Source: a virus | Strand: one strand, 5' to 3' | Length of the DNA: 28,316 bases | Virus record (IMG/VR): IMGVR_UViG_3300045115_000079 | Span: 1-28,316 of that record | Position numbers and translations under genes: made by a program | Shown: piece by piece, positions 21,581 through 28,316 of the stretch | Layout: every line of letters begins with the position of its first letter | How positions within the stretch are numbered: the first letter of the stretch is position 1 | The notes under the pieces: generated by a model | What the model was told of the DNA's origin: nothing | Databases searched by the model: none | The model's input: the letters and a program-made list of their open reading frames with translations, nothing else

Positions 21581-21883
21581 TCAGTTGCCGCCGTCGCCGG
21601 CCGCCGCCTGCTTGGCGTCGTCGGCGTCGAGCGCCTCGATGAGGTCGGGCTTGTTGCCCTCGCTCGGGATCTTCGCGTCGTCCTCGCGGTCCGCGTTGCG
21701 CTCGGCGATCTCCTGGCGGAGCTCGTCGACCTTCTTGGACGCGTGCGGGGACGTGGGGGCGTCAGGCTTGCCCGACGTCTTCTGCTCGTCCTTGGCCGGC
21801 TTGTAGCCGGTCGACAGGAGGCGCTTGGCCTTGGCGTCGTCGACGTTCACGACGACGCCCGTGGGGCTCTTGAGGCGGGGCAT
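21581..21883 (-). CDS. Rho-N/SAP-like accessory protein next to the capsid gene (100 aa)
   Basis: The N-terminal module (LKSPTGVVVNVDDAKAKRLL, then STGYKPA) is a small beta-alpha fold that often follows major capsid genes. The C-terminal 52-90 region (VDELRQEIAERN, linker, IPSEGNKPDLIEALDADD) matches the helical Rho-N/SAP-like domain of the gene at 18891-19166 at the same residue positions. A Lys/Pro/Ser linker joins the halves. The ATG at 21883 shares a base with the capsid stop (TGATG), so it is coupled to capsid translation. Confidence 0.7.
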   Translation of the reverse strand: MPRLKSPTGVVVNVDDAKAKRLLSTGYKPAKDEQKTSGKPDAPTSPHASKKVDELRQEIAERNADREDDAKIPSEGNKPDLIEALDADDAKQAAAGDGGN

Positions 21884-22794
21884 CAGGCCGCGTCCTCGAT
21901 GACCGCGAACTGGTCCGCGAAGACGTGCCAGGCGAAGATGACCTCCGCGCGGAACAGCACCTCGTTGTGACCGGCCAGGTCGCGCCCCGTGTTGTCGGGG
22001 TCGCCGAACTCGAGCATCCGGAAGGGGAACGTGCGCTGCACGCCCCAGCGGATGCCCTGGTCGAAGTTGCCGATGATGGCGCGGACCTTGTTGTCGGCCG
22101 CGTCGCCGTCCTTGGGCTTGCCGGAGACGGTCGACGAGATCGAGGCGCCCAGCCCCTCGACGGCCGAGACGTCGACGCCGAGGCCGAGCTCGGGGTACTT
22201 CTTGCGGCCGTCGTTGTAGCGGGCCGTGGACATCGTCCAGGCGAACGAGGGGTCCAGGGCCGCACCGGTGGGCCGGAAGCCGTCGGCGATGACCAGGCCG
22301 GCGGCCTGCTCGATGAGCAGGTCGGCCTTGGGGTCGGCGCCGATCTCCACACGGTTGGTCGTGGTGTTCAGGTAGTTCGTCCACGACGTGATCGCGGTCC
22401 CGGTGCGGGGGTTGATCCGGTAGTAGGCGCCGAGGTCGAGGGCGCGGGACAGGGCCCGGGCGCACTTCTCCTCGAACTTGTCCATGACGCCGAGCTGGTA
22501 GTCCTCGTCGGCGATCAGGAACTCGTCGCTCGTGCGGAAGTTGACGACGGCCTTGTGGGGAACGGCCGTGACGTTGTCAGGCTTCGCCGAGTCGCCGCCC
22601 TTGGGTGCCTGCTGCTCGACGAACTCGGCGGTGAGGTCGTCGTCGAAGGTGACGATGGTGACGTCGCCGAACCGCATGGGCTCGGACGGGGACAGCGCCG
22701 AGATGGTGCTGCCGGTCTTCGTCTTCTCGACGATCCCGTCGACGATCTGGGGAGGCAGGGTGACGTCACCGCTGCCGATGGTCGTGGTGGCCAT
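21883..22794 (-). CDS. HK97-type major capsid protein (303 aa)
   Basis: The protein starts MATTTIGSGDVTLPPQIVDG, followed by a strand set (MRFGDVTIVTFDDDLTAEFV) and a long helix (EEKCARALSRALDLGAYYR). The region IEQAAGLVIADGF, DPSFAWTMSTARY and the C-terminal EVIFAWHVFADQFAVIED fit HK97-like capsid proteins without a large N-terminal delta domain. That agrees with a separate scaffold gene just upstream. Its place between scaffold and adaptor genes is standard. GGAGG-like bases precede the ATG at 22794. Confidence 0.9.
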   Translation of the reverse strand: MATTTIGSGDVTLPPQIVDGIVEKTKTGSTISALSPSEPMRFGDVTIVTFDDDLTAEFVEQQAPKGGDSAKPDNVTAVPHKAVVNFRTSDEFLIADEDYQLGVMDKFEEKCARALSRALDLGAYYRINPRTGTAITSWTNYLNTTTNRVEIGADPKADLLIEQAAGLVIADGFRPTGAALDPSFAWTMSTARYNDGRKKYPELGLGVDVSAVEGLGASISSTVSGKPKDGDAADNKVRAIIGNFDQGIRWGVQRTFPFRMLEFGDPDNTGRDLAGHNEVLFRAEVIFAWHVFADQFAVIEDAA

Positions 22795-22819
22795 GGGAGG
22801 TGCTCCTTGGGGTGAGGGG

Positions 22820-23350
22820 TCAGCCTCGATCGGTCAGCTGGCGCAGGAAGCTGCGCCGGCCGGAGTCGTCGGCTGTGGTGGTGGACGTCGCTGCCTCGCG
22901 GGTCACGACGTTGCTCTTCTTCTTGCGGTCGTCGGCCTCGCCCAGCAGGGCCTTCACCTGTCGGAGAAGGAGCTCGGGCTCGGTCGCGGTGAGGAACAGC
23001 TCGGCCTTGTCCTCGTCGATGCTGTGCAGCTCGATGAGGTGGTCGCGCAGGGCGGTGGCGACCTTCGCGGGGACGGTCGCGAGCTCGGCGGTCGCCTTGG
23101 CGGCCTTGTCGTTGGCCTTCTCGACCTCGGACTTGTTGGCCTCGGCGATCTTGTCGAACTCCGATGCCTTGGTCTTCATGTCGTCGTAGTCGGCGAACTG
23201 GGCGCGGATGTCCCGCTTCTGGTTCGCCAGCAGGGCGTTGACGGCCTTCTGCTGCTCGTCACTGAACTGGACCTTGGCGTCGTCGCCCGCACCGGACGTG
23301 GTGCTCTTCGTGCCGTCCGTGGTCGTCGTGTCGGTGGTCGTATCGGACAT
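22820..23350 (-). CDS. Capsid scaffolding protein (176 aa)
   Basis: The first ~25 residues are Thr/Ser/Asp-rich and disordered. Residues ~30-105 form a long charged coiled coil (VQFSDEQQKAVNALLANQKR, then EANKSEVEKANDKAAKATAE). The middle is ALRDHLIELHSIDEDKAELF. The C-terminus is basic (SGRRSFLRQLTDRG), as needed to bind capsid subunits. This is the typical scaffold layout, directly upstream of the capsid gene. AAGGAGC precedes the ATG at 23350. Confidence 0.85.
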   Translation of the reverse strand: MSDTTTDTTTTDGTKSTTSGAGDDAKVQFSDEQQKAVNALLANQKRDIRAQFADYDDMKTKASEFDKIAEANKSEVEKANDKAAKATAELATVPAKVATALRDHLIELHSIDEDKAELFLTATEPELLLRQVKALLGEADDRKKKSNVVTREAATSTTTADDSGRRSFLRQLTDRG

Positions 23351-23400
23351 GAGTGCTGCTCCTTGATGGGCCGCTCATTGACCGCTGAGCGTGGGCGTAG

Positions 23401-23418
23401 ACCCGGCCGTTGCCGGGT
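23401..23418 (-). terminator. Small hairpin between MuF-like and scaffold genes
   Basis: ACCCGGC (23401-23407) pairs with GCCGGGT (23412-23418) around a 4-nt loop; flanking AGA/TCT could extend it. It lies in the 80-nt gap after the MuF-like stop. No T tract follows on the minus strand, so it may only modulate transcription or shield the scaffold-capsid message. Confidence 0.35.
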
Positions 23419-23430
23419 GGTCTGTGGGCG

Positions 23431-24258
23431 TCAGGTCAGCTGACGCAGGCGTTCGCGCAGCCGGTCGAGCTGCTTGGTGCGCCAGTCCGAGTCGGGCAGG
23501 CCCTCGGTGATGGTGAGCTGCTTGCGGATCTGCTCGACCGTCATGGACTCGAAGCCGTTCGCGCCCGGCTTCGATGGGCTCGTCGACGGGGCGAGGCTGG
23601 CGCCGGCTGCGCGGTTCGCGAGGTACTCATCGAGCAGCGGTGCGGGGTCGTAGGGCAGCTCGTCGTCGTTCCAGACGACGACGGCCTGGCAGTCGCACTC
23701 GTCGTGGTACTTGGCGCCGTCGGCGCGGTAGAGGGCCTTGTCGCGGGAGGTGTACGCGGCGCCGCGTGAGGCGAGCATCCGGCACCAGCGGCACGTCTCG
23801 CCGACCGGCATGCGTGCCCACCCGGGGCGTGAGGGGTCGCGCTCGGCGTTGTCGAGGATGGTGTCTCGCCCGACCTGTTCGACGTGTCGCTGCAGGCTCC
23901 CGTCGAGGCGGTCCAGCGCGCCGACGGTGTCGCCGTCGAACAGCGGTTGCACGGCCCACTCTGCGGACTTCGCGACCTGCTCGACGTTCACGTTCGTGCT
24001 GGCTCGGGCCCTGTACCGCTCGGTGGGGATGTCGGAGTCGGCACGCAGCTCGTCGTAGAAGTCGGCGGCGACCACGGCTGCCATGGGCCCGTAGGTCTGC
24101 ACGAGCGCGGGGAGCAGCTCGGCCATGACCGTCTTGACGGCCACGGGATCGTTCAGGTCGACGCTCTTCCATGCCTCGCGCAGGTCTCGCTGCGCGAGCG
24201 TCGCCACGCGACGCATGTCTGCGGAGTAGTCGCGCGCTCGCTGCTCGGCAACCATCAC
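23431..24258 (-). CDS. MuF-like head morphogenesis protein (275 aa)
   Basis: The helical N-terminal ~120 residues (DMRRVATLAQRDLREAWKSV, then YGPMAAVVAADFYDELRAD) are followed by the MuF-type zinc-like core: ETCRWCRMLASRGAAYTSRD with a CxxC pair, and KYHDECDCQAVVVW with His and Cys residues. The C-terminus has a linker and a final charged helix (LDRLRERLRQLT). These proteins enter the head during assembly. Two starts are possible: GTG at 24258, overlapping the portal stop as GTGA, or the adjacent ATG at 24255, overlapping as TGATG. Confidence 0.82.
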   Translation of the reverse strand: MMVAEQRARDYSADMRRVATLAQRDLREAWKSVDLNDPVAVKTVMAELLPALVQTYGPMAAVVAADFYDELRADSDIPTERYRARASTNVNVEQVAKSAEWAVQPLFDGDTVGALDRLDGSLQRHVEQVGRDTILDNAERDPSRPGWARMPVGETCRWCRMLASRGAAYTSRDKALYRADGAKYHDECDCQAVVVWNDDELPYDPAPLLDEYLANRAAGASLAPSTSPSKPGANGFESMTVEQIRKQLTITEGLPDSDWRTKQLDRLRERLRQLT

Positions 24259-25661
24259 TCACCCTGCGCGGGCACGGCCTGACGCAGGGCGGCGAGGCGG
24301 CGAGCGGCGTCCAGGCGGGTCTTCTCGTCCATCGCACGGTCGATGAAGTCGCGGTCGAACCCCATCAGCTCGAGGCCGAGCTCGGACTCTGCGAGCCAGG
24401 GGAACTTGTCGAGCGTCTTGGAGCCGGCGTCGGCCTGCGCGGCGGACACCTGCCGGCGGACCTCGCCGAAGTCGGCGCGGATCTTGCGCCACTCGGGACG
24501 CAGCTCGGTCTCCTGGTTCTTCATCCGCAGCGCGTGCTGCATGGTCCGCTGCCAGGCCGGCGACCAGCCAGCGGCCGTCCGGCGGGCGACGCGCGACAGG
24601 TTCTTCGCGCCCTTGTCGCGCGAGCCTTCCGACGTCGGGTTCGCCTCTGGCGACAGGCCGAGGTCCTCGAGCGAGATCGACGTCTCTCCGGCGAACAGCA
24701 CGGCCTGCTGACGCAGCTGGGACATGTGCGGCTCCTGGGAGCCGGCGGAGAACTCCTTGACGTCGGCGCGCGGGTTCTCCGCGTCCTCGTCGTCGGGAAT
24801 GGCCCAGACCTCATCGAGCGCGGCCTGCCACATCGGCTTGGGCGTGCCGTCCTCGTTCTGGAAGACGGTGGAGTCTGCGCCGAGCAAGACCCGCTGGGCG
24901 AGGCTGTACCGCTCGGCGGTCACCTCGCTGCGGATGACGGTGCGCACGGCGGCCGCGGAGTGGGAGATGACGGCGCGGGAGATCCGCGACGTGCCGAACT
25001 CGCGTCCGAGGCGGGGCGAGTAGACCAGCGGTTCGACGGTCAGGCCGTAGGAGTGGGCCCGGCGATCGACGACCCACTTCTCACCGCCCTTGGTCATCGT
25101 CACGTTCAGGTTCGGCAGGTAGAGGACCATCTCGGTCGGCGTGCCGTCGGGCTTGGAGTTGATGATCGAGAGGAACGAGTCGAGCGCGCGGCGGCGCTTG
25201 TTCCACTCGCCGGTTCCGTTGAGGGCGTCCTTGGCGGTGATGAGCACGTCGGGCTCACCGGACTGCTCGTCTCCTTGGGTGGCGATGAGGAACGAGCAGG
25301 CGTGGACCAGCGACGAGAGACCAGCCTGGGGAGCCTCGTTCGCGAGGTAGTTGTCGTCCCAGATTTCCGTGATGCCCAGGCTGTCCGCTGACGTGCCGGA
25401 CGGGGTGATGAACCCGTCGAGGCCGCACTGGTCGTTGAGGACGTCGCACGCCTTGGCGGGCCACCCGAGCACGATGGGGATGCGGCGCAGGTACGGCGGG
25501 AGCTTGATGCCGACGTCGCGCTGGGCGTTCTTCCCGTCGTAGAGGGCCGCGCGCTTGAGGTTGCGGGGCCGCTTCGCGTTGAGCTGCACGAGCAGCTGGT
25601 CGAGGGTGTTCTGCTCGTCGTGGGTCAGGTCGGGGACCCGGATGGTCTTGGCGCGACTCAT
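24255..25661 (-). CDS. Portal protein (468 aa)
   Basis: An SPP1/HK97-like portal that forms the dodecameric DNA channel at one head vertex. It starts MSRAKTIRVPDLTHDEQNTL, includes LKRAALYDGKNAQRDVGIKL (the conserved YYdGk-like motif), RIPIVLGWPAKACDVL, and the later HMSQLRQQAVLFAGETSISL and EDLGLSPEANPTS, all typical of actinophage portals. The C-terminal helix is charged. The ATG at 25661 overlaps the terminase stop by ATGA. Longer in-frame upstream sequence is a shadow of the terminase gene. Confidence 0.92.
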   Translation of the reverse strand: MSRAKTIRVPDLTHDEQNTLDQLLVQLNAKRPRNLKRAALYDGKNAQRDVGIKLPPYLRRIPIVLGWPAKACDVLNDQCGLDGFITPSGTSADSLGITEIWDDNYLANEAPQAGLSSLVHACSFLIATQGDEQSGEPDVLITAKDALNGTGEWNKRRRALDSFLSIINSKPDGTPTEMVLYLPNLNVTMTKGGEKWVVDRRAHSYGLTVEPLVYSPRLGREFGTSRISRAVISHSAAAVRTVIRSEVTAERYSLAQRVLLGADSTVFQNEDGTPKPMWQAALDEVWAIPDDEDAENPRADVKEFSAGSQEPHMSQLRQQAVLFAGETSISLEDLGLSPEANPTSEGSRDKGAKNLSRVARRTAAGWSPAWQRTMQHALRMKNQETELRPEWRKIRADFGEVRRQVSAAQADAGSKTLDKFPWLAESELGLELMGFDRDFIDRAMDEKTRLDAARRLAALRQAVPAQGE

Positions 25662-27181
25662 GCGGACACCGCCCTTCTGCCACTGGTGCGTCGGCCGTCG
25701 CCTGACGGCTGCTTCTTGAGGGTGAGCCCGAACCGGGCGAGGGTGATGGCGCGGACCGCGGTGACCCCGTCGGAGTCGTCCTGCGGGTCCCACTCCCACT
25801 GGCCGGCCTTGCCGACCAGCTTCTTGCGGGCCACGGTGAGGCCGTCCTCGATGACCTTCTGCCCGAAGTGGGTGACCGTCCTGGACTGGACGTCGTTGTA
25901 GAGCCCGCCGCACGCGCGGGCGCTGTCGGACTGGCTGATGACGTTGACGAGGATCTTGTTGGCGCGCAGCTCGTTGACGAGCGCCGCGGCCGGGTCGCGG
26001 GAGTCGATCGCGACGCGCACCTTGCGGCCGTTGCGCTTGCGGGCGACGAACCAGTCGATGATCTTGCGGGAGTCGTCCATCCGGCCGTAGCCGTCGGCGG
26101 GCAGGTCGAGGAACCGCTTCTCGCCGTCGGCGATGGCGACGCCGATGAACGCCATGCGCTCGGGCGAGACGGCCAGGGAGTAGTAGCCGACGAACCCGGT
26201 CGGCGGCGCGTCGACCGCGAGGTCGCGCCACGCGTCGAGCGGGATGACGGCCATGGTCTCGGCGCTGGCCCACATGCCGAGGCGCTCCCGGCTGAACCCT
26301 GCCTCGGACAGGCCGTCGGGCGGCAGCTCGTCCTCGATGACGCTGCGCTGCAGCCGGAGGCCGAGGGAGGGGTTGGTGGACGCCCACGTCGCCGGGGCGT
26401 ACAGGTCGAACACGGCGCGCTCGTCGACCGACCACTCGATCCACGACAGGCGCTTGTTCTTGCCGCTGACGCCACCGGCGCGCACGCGGGAGAAAACCTC
26501 GCCTGGCGAGGTTGGGCCAGGTGGGGTGCCGGTCAGGATCGTCTGCGGGTTGCCCAAAGGGGCGGAGGAGATCGTCGACTGTAGGGCCTCGAGCTGCTCG
26601 TCGGTGAGCTCCTGCGCCTCGTCGAGGACCAGGACGTCGACAGTGTAGCCACGTCCGGAGCCGCGGGAGCGGGCGACGAACTCGATCGCGCCGCCCGCGC
26701 GGACAAAGCGGCCGTCCTCGTCGTAGCTGTCCTTGAGCACGATGGCCTCTTGGCCGTTCGTGTTGCGGACTTCCTTGACGAGCGCATTGAGGTCGGGGTA
26801 CTTCGCGGCGGGGTCGTTGGCAGACTCGCCGAAGAAGTGCTTGAGCCGCTGGAACGCCTTGCGCGCCGTCTTGACCTCGTGCGCGGTATGCAGGAAGCGC
26901 TCACCGAGCGCGACCATGCCGTACAGCTCACGGACCTCGATGACGCCGTTCTTGCCGTTCTGGCGAGGCACCGAGAGACCGCAGCGGCCGGCCGCCCACT
27001 TCCCGTCGACCTTGCGGCCGAGCCAGTCGTGCAGGACGAGGATCTGCCACGGGTCCGGCGTCAGGCCGTAGGAGGTGGCCAGGAACGCGGCGTCGTCAGC
27101 CTCAGACCACTTGATCGTCTTCGGCTGCAGGTGGACCCTAGGTTCCTGACTCCCTGTCAGCACGGCGGCGCGCGAGCTCAT
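25658..27181 (-). CDS. Terminase large subunit (507 aa)
   Basis: The DNA-packaging motor. The N-terminal ATPase has the Walker A-type SVPRQNGKN (70-78) and Walker B VDVLVLDEAQE (D187, E188), with a coupling-type TILTGTPPGP (~214-223). The C-terminal nuclease region (~330-485) keeps candidate acidic sites D393 (VAIDSRD) and D471 (DDSDGVTA). However, the first site, usually an Asp in a DVSP-type strand, reads LAVSP here with A337. The length is normal. The ATG at 27181 gives a 44-nt overlap with the small terminase gene and has only a weak ribosome binding site. Confidence 0.94.
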   Translation of the reverse strand: MSSRAAVLTGSQEPRVHLQPKTIKWSEADDAAFLATSYGLTPDPWQILVLHDWLGRKVDGKWAAGRCGLSVPRQNGKNGVIEVRELYGMVALGERFLHTAHEVKTARKAFQRLKHFFGESANDPAAKYPDLNALVKEVRNTNGQEAIVLKDSYDEDGRFVRAGGAIEFVARSRGSGRGYTVDVLVLDEAQELTDEQLEALQSTISSAPLGNPQTILTGTPPGPTSPGEVFSRVRAGGVSGKNKRLSWIEWSVDERAVFDLYAPATWASTNPSLGLRLQRSVIEDELPPDGLSEAGFSRERLGMWASAETMAVIPLDAWRDLAVDAPPTGFVGYYSLAVSPERMAFIGVAIADGEKRFLDLPADGYGRMDDSRKIIDWFVARKRNGRKVRVAIDSRDPAAALVNELRANKILVNVISQSDSARACGGLYNDVQSRTVTHFGQKVIEDGLTVARKKLVGKAGQWEWDPQDDSDGVTAVRAITLARFGLTLKKQPSGDGRRTSGRRAVSA

Positions 27182-27566
27182 CGAGTGGCGAACCCTTCTT
27201 CTCGGCGGGCTGACCCGCAGCGGCCGGCGAGCCCTTCGCGGGCTTCGCGGCGCTCGTCTTGGCCAGCGACTCGAGCAGGGTCTTGAAGGTGGTCTGCTGC
27301 TGGCGGGCCTCGGAGAGGACGGAGGAGAACTCGACCTTGGCGTGGATGTTCCGGTCGCCGGTCACCTCGTCCTCCAGGTCGAGGCTGAGGCGGAAGGACA
27401 TCAGGTTGAGCACGCCCTTGCCGGCGATGATCGAGTCCAGCTCATCGAGCCGGTCGGCGAGGCGGCACGCCTCCAGCGCGAGCACTCCGTCGGCTGTGGT
27501 GAGGTCGCGGCCGAGGGCCTTCCAGAGGCTCGCGCCGCGCTCGTGCAGGCCGTCGGGAGTCGTCAC
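27138..27566 (-). CDS. Terminase small subunit (142 aa)
   Basis: A helical protein starting (M)TTPDGLHERGASLWKALGR, with VLALEACRLADRLDELDSII and a coiled-coil region (AKVEFSSVLSEARQQQTTFK), followed by a disordered Ala/Pro/Lys linker and a charged end. This fits the actinophage small terminase that recognises the packaging site. It overlaps the large subunit gene by 44 nt. The GTG at 27566 overlaps the stop of the zinc-ribbon gene (GTGA). Confidence 0.8.
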   Translation of the reverse strand: MTTPDGLHERGASLWKALGRDLTTADGVLALEACRLADRLDELDSIIAGKGVLNLMSFRLSLDLEDEVTGDRNIHAKVEFSSVLSEARQQQTTFKTLLESLAKTSAAKPAKGSPAAAGQPAEKKGSPLDELARRRADRESGT

Positions 27567-27769
27567 GGCTTCTGCACCTTCGCGATGTCGACCGGGATGA
27601 ACCGCCGGTACTCGACCGACGCGGCGACCTGACATCCAGACGCCTGACACTCGAAACGGATGACCGTGATCTCGTAGTCGCCCTCCCATGTGGCGCGAGT
27701 CCCACGCCACTGCATCGGGCTGTGGCACTCGGCGCAAGGAAGCGCGTGCAGGGCATCGCTGACGTCCAT
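27563..27769 (-). CDS. Small zinc-ribbon-like protein (68 aa)
   Basis: The protein has CAECHSPMQW near residue 12 and CQASGCQVAA near residue 41, a CxxC...CxxxxC set that can hold one zinc ion, with strands ITVIRFE and ASVEYRRFIPV. GGAGGG stands just before the ATG at 27769, a strong ribosome binding site. It comes between the HNH gene and the small terminase. It might assist packaging or bind DNA; that is only inferred from position. Confidence 0.68.
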   Translation of the reverse strand: MDVSDALHALPCAECHSPMQWRGTRATWEGDYEITVIRFECQASGCQVAASVEYRRFIPVDIAKVQKP

Positions 27770-27914
27770 CGCGCCCTCCTGACGAGCTCGGGGGGATATA
27801 GGCCCTATGCGCGGAGAGGGCCCCGCGTGGGGTGGGTGGGGGACCCTCCCCCTGGTGGCCTGCGGTCGCGCTGGGCGGGCCGTGGTGGGGCCTGTGGTGG
27901 CCGTGAGCCGGTGC
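27770..27914. other. Gene-free gap between HNH and terminase genes; candidate cos region
   Basis: 145 bp without a convincing gene. It contains ATAGG-C-CCTAT (27797-27807), a near-perfect palindrome, and GGGGGA-CCC-TCCCCC around 27840-27854, in an otherwise very G-rich strand. HK97-like phages that carry an HNH gene next to the terminase genes usually have their cos site close by. The exact cut site cannot be placed from one sequence. Confidence 0.4.
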
Positions 27915-28250
27915 TCAGTAGTCGCGGGCCTTGCGGACCTGCGGGGGGCCTGTGAGCGTCTTGCCGCGGCTGCCGTCGCCCCGCTGGATATTGCATCGCC
28001 TGTGCGCGAGCCTGCAGTTCGATCGCAGGGTGGCTGAGCCGCCCTTGGTGACCGGGATGATCTCGTCGACGCTCTTGGCCCATGGGTGCGGCTTGCCGGT
28101 TGATGGGTCGATGTAGGGAATGCTCTTGTCGACCTCTACGCCGCAGATCGCGCAGTGCGTCTCTTCGGCGTACACCTGGGCGGTGACCTGGCGTCGTCGG
28201 TGGCCGTTGCTCTTGCGGGGGTTGGCCTTGGGGTTGGGGTTCCTGGCCAT
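27915..28250 (-). CDS. HNH endonuclease (111 aa)
   Basis: The basic N-terminus (MARNPNPKANPRKSNGHRRR) precedes a zinc pair CAIC (C33, C36), the catalytic SVDEIIPVTKGGS block (D62, E63) and SNCRLAHRRCNIQRG (N78, H83, C86, N87). The first position reads DE instead of the more usual DH, a variant I know from actinophage HNH proteins. Such enzymes next to terminase genes help the large terminase cut cos DNA. GGAG stands about 8 nt before the ATG at 28250. The remaining 66 bases of the window upstream show no gene. Confidence 0.88.
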   Translation of the reverse strand: MARNPNPKANPRKSNGHRRRQVTAQVYAEETHCAICGVEVDKSIPYIDPSTGKPHPWAKSVDEIIPVTKGGSATLRSNCRLAHRRCNIQRGDGSRGKTLTGPPQVRKARDY

Positions 28251-28316
28251 GCGCGGGCTCCGACGTGGCGGCGGCGGTGGGTGCTGGGCCCGACGGCTGG
28301 TCGACCTGCGCCGTGG

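Noticed and set aside
1-28316. CRISPR arrays, insertion sequences, rRNA genes or riboswitches
   Set aside because: No regularly spaced repeats, transposase motifs or rRNA segments were seen; no riboswitch fold could be supported by eye.

Overview
The window is one edge and most of the late region of an integrated siphovirus-type prophage in a high-GC actinobacterium. GC-rich codons, frequent GTG starts and the protein families point to an actinobacterial host, possibly Micrococcales; the order is an inference and no host protein gene is in view. An intact tRNA-Asn(GTT) gene at 54-126 marks the probable left attachment site. Phage DNA appears to start in the 3' part of the tRNA and to run rightwards past the end of the window.

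Almost all genes lie on the minus strand, so in phage order the map reads right to left: HNH endonuclease (28250), possible cos region, small zinc-ribbon protein, small and large terminase, portal, MuF-like protein, scaffold, HK97-type major capsid protein, a Rho-N/SAP-like accessory protein, head-tail adaptor, stopper, an 18-codon mini-ORF, HK97 gp10-like neck protein, tail terminator, major tail protein, a second Rho-N/SAP-like protein, two tail-assembly proteins, a tape measure with an M23 peptidase domain, a Dit-like protein, a large lectin-tipped tail protein, a DUF2746-like membrane protein, amidase endolysin, holin, small proteins, a collagen-like tail protein, a beta-rich virion protein, an SGNH hydrolase and two small unknown genes. 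Many neighbouring genes overlap by 1 or 4 nt (TGATG, ATGA or GTGA), as in one translationally coupled operon.

Between the lysis end and the tRNA is the lysogeny and accessory part: a tyrosine integrase (2971-3894), a tandem pair of paralogous unknown proteins (2184-2893), an unknown 129-residue protein, and four small excisionase-like helix-turn-helix proteins, one of them divergent. Three direct repeats next to the tRNA could be integrase or excisionase arm sites.

Three genes stand out because they run against the late operon on the plus strand and look like lysogen-expressed cargo. Two form an overlapping pair (4054-4613): a HicA-like small protein and a partner that is not HicB-like, a candidate toxin-antitoxin system. 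The third (17863-18135) is a small membrane protein between the tape measure and tail-assembly genes. The first gene of the pair and the membrane protein gene share an identical TACCCTCG element placed so that transcription would start at or next to the ATG. They may therefore use the same kind of leaderless promoter in the lysogen.

Right-hand early genes, the main repressor and the second attachment site are outside the window.
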